Below the pieces are notes generated by a model. The model saw only the letters and a list, made by a program, of their open reading frames with translations, was not told the DNA's origin and made no database searches. A program made the position numbers and the translations under genes. Shown one piece after another: positions 41,979-50,723 of a stretch of 64,000 nt of DNA; positions within the stretch are counted from its first letter, which is position 1; every line of letters starts with the position of its first letter. The DNA comes from Pseudoalteromonas luteoviolacea (lineage in GTDB: Bacteria; Pseudomonadota; Gammaproteobacteria; Enterobacterales; Alteromonadaceae): NCBI RefSeq assembly GCF_001750165.1, contig NZ_CP015411.1, positions 124,001-188,000 of the forward strand. The letters are read 5' to 3'.

Positions 41979-42599
41979 ATGTCTGCAAATATCACAAAGC
42001 TGGTGGTGATGCTGGAAATGCAAAATGCGATGAATACCAAGGTGCATGAGCAATGGTTTAGTCAGGGTTTTGAATGGTATCGAGCAATTTGGGTCGAGTG
42101 TGCAGAAATGCTAGACCACTACGGTTGGAAGTGGTGGAAAAAACAAACGCCAGACACAGAGCAGGTGATTTTAGAGCTGGTAGATATTTTTCATTTTGGT
42201 TTATCACTGCGTATTGATGGCGAAACCTCATTTGAAGAGTTGGCAAAGCAGTTAGATAAAGAACTTGCTGCTCCGAACCAAGCTGATGACTTCAAACAAA
42301 CACTTGAGTTGTTGGCTGCCAGTGCTGTGGCTGACAAAGCATTCAATGCGGCAGCATTTGCAGGATGCATGGCGCAAATTGGTATGAGTATCGATGATTT
42401 GTACCGAGGGTATGTGGGTAAAAATACGTTGAACTTCTTCCGTCAAGATCACGGTTACAAAGAAGGTACCTACATCAAAGAGTGGGATGGCAAAGAGGAT
42501 AATGAGCACTTGGTGGAGATAGTCAAAAGCCTAGACACTGAGCACCCAGACTTTGCGAAGCAAGTATATAGTGGCTTACAGGCACGCTATCCTGCGTAA
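41979..42599 (+). CDS. Dimeric all-alpha dUTPase (dUTP diphosphatase)
   Basis: Hydrolyses dUTP to dUMP. The 206 residues match the dimeric, MazG-related dUTPase_2 family, unrelated to the usual trimeric Dut. The metal site is visible in AIWVECAEMLDHYGWKWWK near 36 and QVILELVDIFHFG near 64 (ExxxE and ExxD helices), with a Lys/Asn-rich KNTLNFFRQDHGYKEGTY near 147. It is single-copy and convergent with yrfG, whose stop lies one base away. Confidence 0.9.
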   Translation: MSANITKLVVMLEMQNAMNTKVHEQWFSQGFEWYRAIWVECAEMLDHYGWKWWKKQTPDTEQVILELVDIFHFGLSLRIDGETSFEELAKQLDKELAAPNQADDFKQTLELLAASAVADKAFNAAAFAGCMAQIGMSIDDLYRGYVGKNTLNFFRQDHGYKEGTYIKEWDGKEDNEHLVEIVKSLDTEHPDFAKQVYSGLQARYPA

Positions 42600-42600
42600 A

Positions 42601-43272
42601 TTACGTAATGGGTAAGAGTGTACGATAGTCACTGATGGCCATATAGTCAGTGATCTCTTTTGGAGGTTGCTGACTGTCAGGGTTATTGATGGCCAATAAG
42701 TGGCCAATGCCATATTTTTTTGCAGCAGCTAATACGCTTAAGCTGTCATCTACAAATAAAGTCCGCGACTTATCAAATCCAAGATCTACCTCAACTTGCT
42801 GCCAAAGAGACTGGCTTTCTTTACTGACACCGTATTCATGGGTCGAAATGATCTTGTCCAAGTAGCCATCGAATTGCGTGCCAATGAGCTGGGTGCGCTC
42901 TATTTTAAGGCTTAAGCTATCTGGATGGGCATTGGTAAGTAGCACTAATTCTTTACCTGCATCTTTGAGCGCTTGTAAAAAGTCTGGCACATCGTCTCTG
43001 AGCGAAATGAGATGCTCTACTTCGCGTTTTAGTTCCATGATAGGTAGCTTAAGTTCTGTTTGCCAGTAATCTAGGCAATACCATTGGATTTGTCCTGTCA
43101 CGGCTTCATACCTGGCAAGAATATCTGCACGAGCTTGCTCAAGCGTAAGGCCCTGCTTGAGTGCGTGGGCTTGGGGGATGACCTCTAACCAAAAATGGTT
43201 ATCAAAATGGAGATCTAAAAGTGTGCCGTCCATGTCGAGTAAGACGGTATCGATTTTTGACCAATTTAGCAT
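42601..43272 (-). CDS. yrfG: GMP/IMP nucleotidase YrfG (HAD family)
   Basis: A 223-residue HAD hydrolase. Motif I is VLLDMDGTLLDLHFDNHFW near 10-28, motif II is LVLLTNAHPDS near 112 and motif IV is TLFVDDSLSVLAAA near 170. The FDNHFW extension after motif I is typical of YrfG, which dephosphorylates GMP and IMP. It is divergent from nudE; yrfG and nudE are also neighbours in E. coli, which supports the name. Confidence 0.92.
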   Translation of the reverse strand: MLNWSKIDTVLLDMDGTLLDLHFDNHFWLEVIPQAHALKQGLTLEQARADILARYEAVTGQIQWYCLDYWQTELKLPIMELKREVEHLISLRDDVPDFLQALKDAGKELVLLTNAHPDSLSLKIERTQLIGTQFDGYLDKIISTHEYGVSKESQSLWQQVEVDLGFDKSRTLFVDDSLSVLAAAKKYGIGHLLAINNPDSQQPPKEITDYMAISDYRTLLPIT

Positions 43273-43332
43273 AGGCTTTTAACTGCAAAGGCTTTATGAT
43301 TAGGTTACCCACATCATAGCAAATAAAAGTTT

Positions 43333-43896
43333 ATGTCACAGAAAAAGCATCCATGTCCGCCGGAAATTATATCATCTGACGTAGTTGCATCGAGTCGATT
43401 ATTTAGTGTTGAATCTTTATCCTTACAATTTTCAAACGGTGAACGAAGGCAATATGAACGGATTAAAGGCGGTGGTCGTGGTGCGGTAATGATTGTGCCA
43501 ATAACGGCTGAAAATGAACTATTATTAGTGAGAGAATACTGTGCAGGCACACATGACTATCAACTGGGTTTCCCCAAAGGGCTTATTGACCCTGGAGAGA
43601 CGCCGGTTGAAGCGGGTAACAGAGAGTTAAAAGAAGAGGTTGGTTTTGGCGCAAATGAATTTGTCGACCTAAAAACGGTTTCTTTAGCCCCCAGCTATTT
43701 CAAAGCACAAATGCATATTTTATTTGCAAAAGATTTATACCCAGAGCAATTAGAAGGGGATGAGCCAGAGCCGCTAGTTGTGGTGAAGTGGCCTCTGGAT
43801 GATTGGCAATCTTTACTGGATCAAAGTGACTTTACCGAAGCGCGAAGTGTGGCTGCACTGTTGTTACTACAGCAGTATTTATTGAAGGAGGTTTAA
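43333..43896 (+). CDS. nudE: ADP compounds hydrolase NudE (Nudix)
   Basis: Nudix pyrophosphatase of 187 residues acting on NADH, ADP-ribose and diadenosine polyphosphates. The Nudix box spans GFPKGLIDPGETPVEAGNRE then LKEEVGF, at about residues 78-104, with GxxxxxE and REhxEE intact. The N-terminus has SRLFSVESLSLQFSNGERR, as in NudE. It precedes cysQ by one base, and the cysQ ribosome site lies in its last codons, so they form an operon. Confidence 0.94.
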   Translation: MSQKKHPCPPEIISSDVVASSRLFSVESLSLQFSNGERRQYERIKGGGRGAVMIVPITAENELLLVREYCAGTHDYQLGFPKGLIDPGETPVEAGNRELKEEVGFGANEFVDLKTVSLAPSYFKAQMHILFAKDLYPEQLEGDEPEPLVVVKWPLDDWQSLLDQSDFTEARSVAALLLLQQYLLKEV

Positions 43897-43897
43897 A

Positions 43898-44689
43898 TTG
43901 CAAACCTACTTAGAACCTTGTATTGAGCTTGCGCAATTGGCAGGTCAAGCCATTATGGCGATTTATCAGCAAGATGATATCGGTCAGCAGGAAAAGTCAG
44001 ATCATACACCAGTGACAGCCGCTGATTTAGCGGCCAATGAGGTATTATTGAATGGCTTGAAGTCCCTCGCGCCTGATATTCCAGTGATGTCTGAAGAAAC
44101 ACCTATTCCGCCGCTTGAGCAGCGACAAGATTGGCAGCGTTATTGGCTTCTGGATCCGATGGATGGGACCGGTGAGTTTATTTTGCAAAGTGGTGACTTT
44201 GCGGTCAATATTGCGTTGATTGAGGGGAATCAGCCAGTGCTTGGGGTAATCCATTGGCCAGCTAAAAATGTTACCTATTTTGCGACTAAAGGGGCGGGGG
44301 CGTATAAGCGATCAGGTGCGACCGATGAGCAAATATTTGTAGCGTCGCCTGATACGTTGACGCTTGCTGTGAGCCGCAGACAAAAAATTGAGGCGGTGAG
44401 TCAGTACCTAAACAGTCAGTTTGATACGATTGCACTGGGCTCTTGCTCATTAAAAGCTTGTATTATCGCTGAAGGTAAAGCGGATTGCTTTTTACGTGTC
44501 GGTCCAACTGGTGAGTGGGATACGGGCGCCTCTCAAGTGATTGTAGAAGAAGCGGGTGGGTGTATTACGGATGCACAATTTAATCCGTTAACTTACAACC
44601 AACGCGAAACGACCGAAAACCCTGACTTTATCGTTATGGGTCACCCTGATTGGCAATTTCAGAAGTTGATCAGTCCTCATCAGAGGTAA
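43898..44689 (+). CDS. cysQ: 3'(2'),5'-bisphosphate nucleotidase CysQ
   Basis: Removes the 3' phosphate of PAP and PAPS, by-products of sulfate assimilation. It is 263 residues of the inositol-phosphatase fold. Metal ligands are in DHTPVTAADLAAN near 33, MSEETP near 66 and LLDPMDGTGEFI near 88, with GEWDTGASQVIVEEAGG near 208. The start is TTG at 43898, seven bases after AAGGAGG, which decides it because no ATG is nearby. Confidence 0.95.
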   Translation: MQTYLEPCIELAQLAGQAIMAIYQQDDIGQQEKSDHTPVTAADLAANEVLLNGLKSLAPDIPVMSEETPIPPLEQRQDWQRYWLLDPMDGTGEFILQSGDFAVNIALIEGNQPVLGVIHWPAKNVTYFATKGAGAYKRSGATDEQIFVASPDTLTLAVSRRQKIEAVSQYLNSQFDTIALGSCSLKACIIAEGKADCFLRVGPTGEWDTGASQVIVEEAGGCITDAQFNPLTYNQRETTENPDFIVMGHPDWQFQKLISPHQR

Positions 44690-44843
44690 ATGGTGATGTT
44701 CTGACTGCGTATTTTTGTCATGTTAGGCTGGTAAAATACGCGGTTAGCACGGTACGCTTTTTACTTAAATACGTGCTTTTATAAAGAAAAACACAGTTTT
44801 GCCGTATTTTTGTTCATTTGAACAATTATTTTCTGTCAAATCC

Positions 44844-44871
44844 TTGCAATAAAAATAAATTTAGATATTAT
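44844..44871 (+). promoter_or_regulatory. Promoter of the initiator tRNA cluster
   Basis: TTGCAA (44844-44849) and TATTAT (44866-44871) with a 16-base spacer; the register ATTATA gives 17. GCGACC follows as a moderately GC-rich discriminator. It lies about 70 bases before the first tRNA. Confidence 0.65.
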
Positions 44872-44939
44872 AGCGACCTCTTTAAGGAAGAGCCTAAAAG
44901 CACTTACTTAAAGAAGCATCTCTTATTGATGCATACAGG

Positions 44940-45016
<77 letters not shown>

Positions 45017-45060
45017 ACTTCTTGGTTAAGAAAGAAGTAAAACAAACTTAACATTACAGG

Positions 45061-45137
<77 letters not shown>

Positions 45138-45182
45138 ACTTCTTAAGTTAAGAAAGAAGTAAAACAAACTTAACAATACAGG

Positions 45183-45259
<77 letters not shown>

Positions 45260-45277
45260 ATCCCTGTATATTGAAAA

Positions 45278-45297
45278 ATATTCTCTCTTTAGAATAT
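45278..45297 (+). terminator. Hairpin after initiator tRNA cluster
   Basis: Perfect 7-bp inverted repeat ATATTCT / AGAATAT with loop CTCTTT, 18 bases after the last tRNA, followed by an AT-rich stretch but no clean T run. The stem is AT-rich, so this is a weak terminator call. Confidence 0.5.
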
Positions 45298-45759
45298 AAT
45301 TCCTTATTTAATCTTTATTTTTCTGATTGCTTTTTCACACTACCAATTTTTAAGCTTCCGCTTTGAGCCCTTTTGCTTGGCCATGTTGCTATGGATCTAA
45401 ATTAAATATTACTGAACACAATATTATATTATGCTACTGATGACGTCATAATTTTAGAAGTTGTTATATCCGTGCTTTTCAGTTTTAGCAAGGCCGTCTT
45501 GATTTGTGGAGCCGAGACTATTCCAGCAATACTTGTATAGTTTATTTGGGGTAATTTAACTCAACATAAGGGCAATGTAGCTGGGTAGTAATCATATTAG
45601 CAGGAAAAATGCTGGGACCACTTGTTTTGCCCCAGCATCGAAATGTGAATAGGTTTTTTAACCGTCTAGAATCAGCTACTTTAAACCAAGCCCCTGAGTA
45701 TGGAAGTTACGTGAGTGTGTATTTCTAGCATTTATGCTAAACACAATCGTACTTAGTCA
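45298..45759. other. Intergenic region containing a minus-strand terminator
   Basis: 460 bases without a recognisable gene. The only clear structure is an inverted repeat TGCTGGG (45610-45616) / CCCAGCA (45631-45637), which on the minus strand is followed by TTTTT. It should terminate the large propeller gene about 125 bases past its stop. I see nothing else. Confidence 0.6.
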
Positions 45760-48405
45760 CTAATGAACTGAGCAATACCTTCGTCTGGCACCGCTTATCA
45801 ACAATATACATAAACTAAATAGAGAGAAGCTACCACCGCCGCTGTCAGCATTGTTACTAGCCTGGGTTGCTGCAGATTTCTCAATAGTCATTACATTGAT
45901 TGTTTTTGATGCTTTAGCACCAGTCTCATCTGTCACCGTGACCACAAATTTATCTGCTCCTAAACTGCTAACATTCGCAGTATACGTCAACACGCCTTGA
46001 GCATTTATTGTCGCGGTGCCATTCGTTGCTTGCTCAGTAATTTCAAACTGCAGTTTACCGCCATCAACATTAACAACATCAAGGGTCGAAGAGTGGCTTT
46101 CACCGCTGATCACTGATATGTTCTCAGCGTCACCTTTAAAAGAAGGTGCGTCGTACACTGGCAGTATATTGACGACCAAACTGAAATAACTCGCACCGCC
46201 ATATGCATCCTGAATTAATAGCTTCACATTGTCTGTGCCATTTTGGTTTGCCGCACCTTCATACAATAGTGTGTTGTTGTCTTGAATAGAAACACGGCCC
46301 TTTTCTGGTCCAACAGCAATACTGAAATTCACCGCGTCGTTTTCAGCATCTGCAGGGGAGAGCGCGACCGTATTTTGATCATCTTCCTCTAATTCAATTT
46401 GTAGGTCTTTTTGCGTGGGTGCATAGTTAATATTGACTCGATCAATACGACCAGCGCTACGATAGGAGACTGTATATATTTCTTTGCCAACGCCATTGCC
46501 GATCCCATTGGTAGTAATTTGATTGTTTTCATTTATTTGAATCGGCTCTTCAGGGTTAGATATATCAAATATAAGGCTTTTATCATCAAAAATCGCGATC
46601 AATAAATCGTTATAAATGTATGGAAAGGCATTTCTTGTCTCTGAATTGATAGAGACACTATTTTTTTTAACTGGTTTATTTGGTTCGCTAATATCAAATA
46701 AGAGCAGCGCCTGAGAACCAAATACATAAAGAGTATTTCCTGATACAGCAACTTGGCCTGCATAGAAGTATTCGTGCTCGATACTGCTGAGTTTCGTCAC
46801 TGTCGATAAATCTGAAATGTCATAAATAATAATCTCAGGCGAACTTCTAAAGAAGTCGTCGTACCTAGTGATAAAAAGTAAGTTATTTGCAACTGTTATA
46901 TAGCCATCTCGAAAGTCTAAATCTAATTGCGATAGAATATTCTTGTCTTCGTCAATAAAGCTCAGGGTATTGAATGCATGTGCGACAAAGCCATTGTTGG
47001 TTTTCACTATACGACCATCTGTACCATGGCTACCTAAACTGCCATGTTTTATACCGACATTAAGTTGCTTTTTTAAGTCTTCAGCTAGGTGAGACTCCAG
47101 TTGTGCCCCTGCGTTAATGAGGATTTCATCACCGACCCACTCAACACCTTGAATGTTGTTGACTGTGTGATAAGTTGACTCTAATTTTGCTGGCTTTGAT
47201 GCATCTGTTCGCCAAAAGTGCAAATTGCTCTGAAATGAAGACGCTGCAAGCTCATTCTCGTATATTGCAATATCGCTTACTTGGCCGGACTGATTAAAGG
47301 TATGTACGCTTTTTATGGTATTATCTGAGTTAACCTGAAAAGCCTCGATTCCCATGGACTCTTTTGTTACTAGCAACATATCACCGGACAAGATCGCATC
47401 TTCTAAAAAACCTTTTGTGAATAGTTGAGATTTGCGCATCACGGTTTCGTTATTAATGTCATAAACATCTATCGAGCCAAATGTCCCAACGGCAAAGAGT
47501 TGGTTGCCTTTGAATTCGAAATGAGTATAACCGCTGCTCTGTTCATTGTCGTAGATTACCGTTAACGTATTATCTTGGATACGCGCAACTTGGAAGCCCC
47601 AGTAGTGATAAGATAAGAACCATAAATTTCCAGAGACTTGAGCGCTATGATAAGCGGATTTTGCGTTAGTTAATTTTAACTCAACGACTTGCCCAAATGC
47701 ACCATCGTCAGTGAGTGGTAATTTATATAAACCGGCGCCTATCTCATCTTGATTACTGGTTAGATATAAAGAGTGATTATCATAAGAAACACTGAATTTA
47801 TCATTGTAACGAGGTTCATATGGACGGATGCCAAACTCTAAGCTTTCTTTTTGTTCTAATTTACCACTTTCGTCGAGTAACAAGTGCGTTGCGACTAGGC
47901 TATCGAGTGTTTCTATTAAATATAAATTATTGTTGTGACCAGCGATCAGTTCTCCATCTGCAATATATGCGCTGATGTACAGCTCATCTAAGATGTTTAA
48001 CCGGCCATCAACGATTGATGCTGAAAAAATATGATGACCATCGAAACTGGAGGCTAGGATCACCCAAAGTCCATTTTGATTTTCTATGTTCTTTATTTGA
48101 ACTGGAGTACCCGCTTTTTGTTTACTCGTTAATTTAGTTTGGCTGATCAGTTCGAATCCATCATTACCGTATTTTAGAATATCAAGATTAGCACTGACCC
48201 AGGGCGAACCAGATTCCAATTTCCCAGATACAAGAATATATCCATCGTGATAGGCCATTTTGTTATAGGGATCAGAACCTAATGACTCTTTAAGCACCAG
48301 TGAAACGGGTTTTTCTTGTGCATGAGAGTGGAATACTGCAAAAAGCAGCATTGATACAGTTACTAATTTTTTTGTTAAACAGGAAATCAGACTGGGCATC
48401 TGCAT
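45760..48405 (-). CDS. Large exported beta-propeller protein with GlyGly-CTERM tail
   Basis: An 881-residue protein with signal peptide (SMLLFAVFHSHAQEK, cleavage near residue 30). Residues about 35-640 form propeller-like repeats with the LVIVD-type pattern, for example IIIYDISDLSTVTKLSSIE and LLLFDISEPNKPVKKNS. Residues about 650-850 hold two cadherin or Ig-like modules (LSPADAENDAVNFSI, KFVVTVTDETGAKASK). The end is a GlyGly-CTERM sorting tail: SGGGS, a hydrophobic helix FSLFSLCILLI, then GARRRY. Such proteins are cut by rhombosortase and usually leave by type II secretion. Binding target unknown. Monocistronic; the minisatellite lies upstream of its start. Confidence 0.82.
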   Translation of the reverse strand: MQMPSLISCLTKKLVTVSMLLFAVFHSHAQEKPVSLVLKESLGSDPYNKMAYHDGYILVSGKLESGSPWVSANLDILKYGNDGFELISQTKLTSKQKAGTPVQIKNIENQNGLWVILASSFDGHHIFSASIVDGRLNILDELYISAYIADGELIAGHNNNLYLIETLDSLVATHLLLDESGKLEQKESLEFGIRPYEPRYNDKFSVSYDNHSLYLTSNQDEIGAGLYKLPLTDDGAFGQVVELKLTNAKSAYHSAQVSGNLWFLSYHYWGFQVARIQDNTLTVIYDNEQSSGYTHFEFKGNQLFAVGTFGSIDVYDINNETVMRKSQLFTKGFLEDAILSGDMLLVTKESMGIEAFQVNSDNTIKSVHTFNQSGQVSDIAIYENELAASSFQSNLHFWRTDASKPAKLESTYHTVNNIQGVEWVGDEILINAGAQLESHLAEDLKKQLNVGIKHGSLGSHGTDGRIVKTNNGFVAHAFNTLSFIDEDKNILSQLDLDFRDGYITVANNLLFITRYDDFFRSSPEIIIYDISDLSTVTKLSSIEHEYFYAGQVAVSGNTLYVFGSQALLLFDISEPNKPVKKNSVSINSETRNAFPYIYNDLLIAIFDDKSLIFDISNPEEPIQINENNQITTNGIGNGVGKEIYTVSYRSAGRIDRVNINYAPTQKDLQIELEEDDQNTVALSPADAENDAVNFSIAVGPEKGRVSIQDNNTLLYEGAANQNGTDNVKLLIQDAYGGASYFSLVVNILPVYDAPSFKGDAENISVISGESHSSTLDVVNVDGGKLQFEITEQATNGTATINAQGVLTYTANVSSLGADKFVVTVTDETGAKASKTINVMTIEKSAATQASNNADSGGGSFSLFSLCILLISGARRRYCSVH

Positions 48406-48647
48406 ACTACTTCCTTTAATTGTTGTATGAAGAAAAATAATTACATCACCGCAATTCGGGTTAACGTCATCGCTACATTGGCGCGTGCATAATAACCCAA
48501 AAAAGGTATTTGTAAATAAAGTACATAATTATTATGCTGAATTATGAAATTAAAAGATGGCTATAGAAGCAAGGGATTTGGATAAAAATTATTTTAAACT
48601 GCTGAATAATATATTTAATTTAACAATTTAAAAAAGAAAGACAAACA

Positions 48648-48999
48648 GGCTTGGTATGCAGTAAGGCTTGGTATGCAGTAAGGTTTGGTATGCAGTAAGG
48701 CTTGGTATGCAGTAAGGCTTGGTATGCAGTAAGGCTTGGTATGCAGTAAGGCTTGGTATGCAGTAAGGCTTGGTATGCAGTAAGGCTTGGTATGCAGTAA
48801 GGCTTGGTATGCAGTAAGGCTTGGTATGCAGTAAGGCTTGGTATGCAGTAAGGCTTGGTATGCAGTAAGGCTTGGTATGCAGTAAGGCTTGGTATGCAGT
48901 AAGGTTTGGTATGCAGTAAGGTTTGGTATGCAGTAAGGCTTGGTATGCAGTAAGGCTTAGTATGCAGTAAGGCTTGGTATGCAGTAAGGCTTGGTATGC
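48648..48999 (+). repeat. Minisatellite of 20 tandem 17-bp units plus a partial unit
   Basis: Twenty head-to-tail copies of GGCTTGGTATGCAGTAA fill 48648-48987 with exact 17-base period, then a 12-base partial copy ends at 48999. Variants are few: GGTTTGG in units 3, 16 and 17 and GGCTTAG in unit 19. There are no spacers, so it is not a CRISPR array. It lies between the start of the propeller gene and the end of the dipeptidase gene. The remaining spacer (48406-48647 and 49000-49156) shows no gene. Confidence 0.97.
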
Positions 49000-49156
49000 G
49001 TTGCGTAGCTGACCGTATTAATGGCTATGTTGTGAAAAGTGATCATCACCGATTATATATTTCAACTTGGATGGTGGTGAGTTTATAAATATTTATGTGC
49101 TTGAAAAATTATGGGCCGACATGTAGCAATGATGGGGTAGTTCAGCAAAAACGTCA

Positions 49157-49176
49157 GGCAGGCGCATAAGCCCGCC
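49157..49176 (-). terminator. Terminator of the dipeptidase gene
   Basis: On the minus strand GGCGGGC and GCCTGCC pair around TTATGC with one G-U pair. TTTTT follows a few bases later, ten bases past the stop codon. Confidence 0.8.
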
Positions 49177-49185
49177 CGATTTAAC

Positions 49186-50370
49186 TTAAAACTGTGCAGA
49201 GAAAGCTTCAGCTTGTTTCCATACTCTAAGCGTATTACCACCTAAAATTAGTTTAATATCTTTTTCGCTATAGCCACGATCTAATAATCCTTGTACCAGA
49301 TTAGGATAGGTTGACACATCTTTTAGGCCGACCGGCAAAGAATCACCAACGCCATCGTAATCGGAGCCAATACCAACGTGTTCAATACCAATCAGCTTTA
49401 CCACGTGATCAATATGATCCAATACCTGCTCGAGCGTTGCAAATGGGAATGGATTACGTGCTAAGTAAGCCGCACGAAAGTCTGTCTTTATGGCACCACG
49501 ACTGGTTGCTTCTTGCTCTGCTTCACTGCGCTTGTCATACCAAGTGCGTGATGCTGACGTGACAAAACTCGAACCAAAGTTGATTTGAATGACACCTCCA
49601 TTTTTTTTCAAAGCCAATAACATGTCATCATCCATGTTACGCTCAAAACCTGGCGTGTACTTTCTCAATGATGAATGCGATGCAATGACAGGGACTTTTG
49701 AGAGTGCCATGACTTGATAAAAGGCTTTGTCAGAAATGTGTGATACATCTATCAACATGCCAATTTTATTCATTTCGACAACCAGCTCTTTGCCAAATGG
49801 ACTTAAGCCTTTCCATTTCCTGCGCAGGTCATAAGAAGAGTCAGAAATATGGTTACTTTGAGAGTGCGCCAAGGTGATATAGCGGACGCCTCTGTCAAAG
49901 AAGTGCTTTAAGTTTTTAAGGTCTCCCTCAATGGGTGAGCCGTTTTCCATCCCCATAGCAATAGACATTAAGCCCTTATCAAATTGTGCTTCAATATCTT
50001 TGGTGTTGTGGGCAATGGCAAATTTATGAGGTGCACGGTGCGCCAATGCTTCCATGCCGTCAATGAGCTGATTGGCCAACTGAAAGCTTTTGCCCTTACC
50101 TTCAAACTCCAAACTGGCTGGAATGTAAATAGACATAAAAGGTGCGTTGAGGCCGCCCTGCATCGCTCGTGGGTAGTCAAAATCTCCCTCCTGCGTTGCT
50201 TTGGAGACATCGTCCCACTGCATGTTAATTCGATAAGGAACATCAATATGGGTGTCGATGAGCAGGTTTTCTTGCGCCAAGCGAATGGCACGTTCGGATG
50301 CGGTGTATTCTTTTGCATAGACAGTGGAGGTTGCCAGTGCCAGAACACAAAGAGCTGAGCTGAACTTCAT
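49186..50370 (-). CDS. Exported M19 family membrane-type dipeptidase
   Basis: Zinc dipeptidase of the renal dipeptidase family, 394 residues, with signal peptide (ALCVLALATSTVYAKE, cleavage near residue 19). Metal site residues are in LLIDTHIDVPYR near 36 (HxD), MGMENGSPI near 141, RYITLAHSQSNH near 163, VPVIASHSSLRKY near 225 and GIGSDYDGVG near 335. It should cleave dipeptides, or related substrates, in the periplasm. Monocistronic. Confidence 0.94.
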   Translation of the reverse strand: MKFSSALCVLALATSTVYAKEYTASERAIRLAQENLLIDTHIDVPYRINMQWDDVSKATQEGDFDYPRAMQGGLNAPFMSIYIPASLEFEGKGKSFQLANQLIDGMEALAHRAPHKFAIAHNTKDIEAQFDKGLMSIAMGMENGSPIEGDLKNLKHFFDRGVRYITLAHSQSNHISDSSYDLRRKWKGLSPFGKELVVEMNKIGMLIDVSHISDKAFYQVMALSKVPVIASHSSLRKYTPGFERNMDDDMLLALKKNGGVIQINFGSSFVTSASRTWYDKRSEAEQEATSRGAIKTDFRAAYLARNPFPFATLEQVLDHIDHVVKLIGIEHVGIGSDYDGVGDSLPVGLKDVSTYPNLVQGLLDRGYSEKDIKLILGGNTLRVWKQAEAFSAQF

Positions 50371-50455
50371 GTTTGCGCCTTTATTATGATTGTGAAGTTT
50401 GATTGTAACAACTAATTCTAAAGGCTCAATATGTGACGGTCTTTTAATCGCTTAA

Positions 50456-50713
50456 TTAGTCGTAGGTTGGCTCAGAAGTATAATCTTGGCTTTGCATTGC
50501 GTGAAACTGAGCTTTGCTGACGATGTTGACTGATTCATGTAGCTCAGAGAAGACAATGAGCGCTTCGCCACTTTGCAATTGCGCCTTAACTTGTGCCACT
50601 TTTTGCTCTGTTGTGATTTCACTATCACCATAGTCAGTGCCTTCACGTAATACGTAATGTTCAATTAGGCTTTCTAGTGTTTCAGGCGCAATTTGTTGAT
50701 AAGGAATGAGCAT
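50456..50713 (-). CDS. yheU: YheU family protein
   Basis: An 85-residue cytosolic protein of the YheU (UPF0270) family, unknown function. MLIPYQQIAPETLESLIEHY at the N-terminus and REGTDYGDSE near 30 are family hallmarks. It follows yheT by ten bases on the same strand, as in E. coli, where yheT-yheU are adjacent. The C-terminus is slightly longer than in E. coli. Confidence 0.9.
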   Translation of the reverse strand: MLIPYQQIAPETLESLIEHYVLREGTDYGDSEITTEQKVAQVKAQLQSGEALIVFSELHESVNIVSKAQFHAMQSQDYTSEPTYD

Positions 50714-50723
50714 ACTAATACCG

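Noticed and set aside
45260..45759. Additional tRNA or gene after the initiator tRNAs
   Set aside because: No cloverleaf, ribosome site or long frame could be found in this stretch.
48648..48999. Possible CRISPR array
   Set aside because: The 17-base units are contiguous with no unique spacers between them, and no cas gene is in the window. It is a simple tandem repeat.
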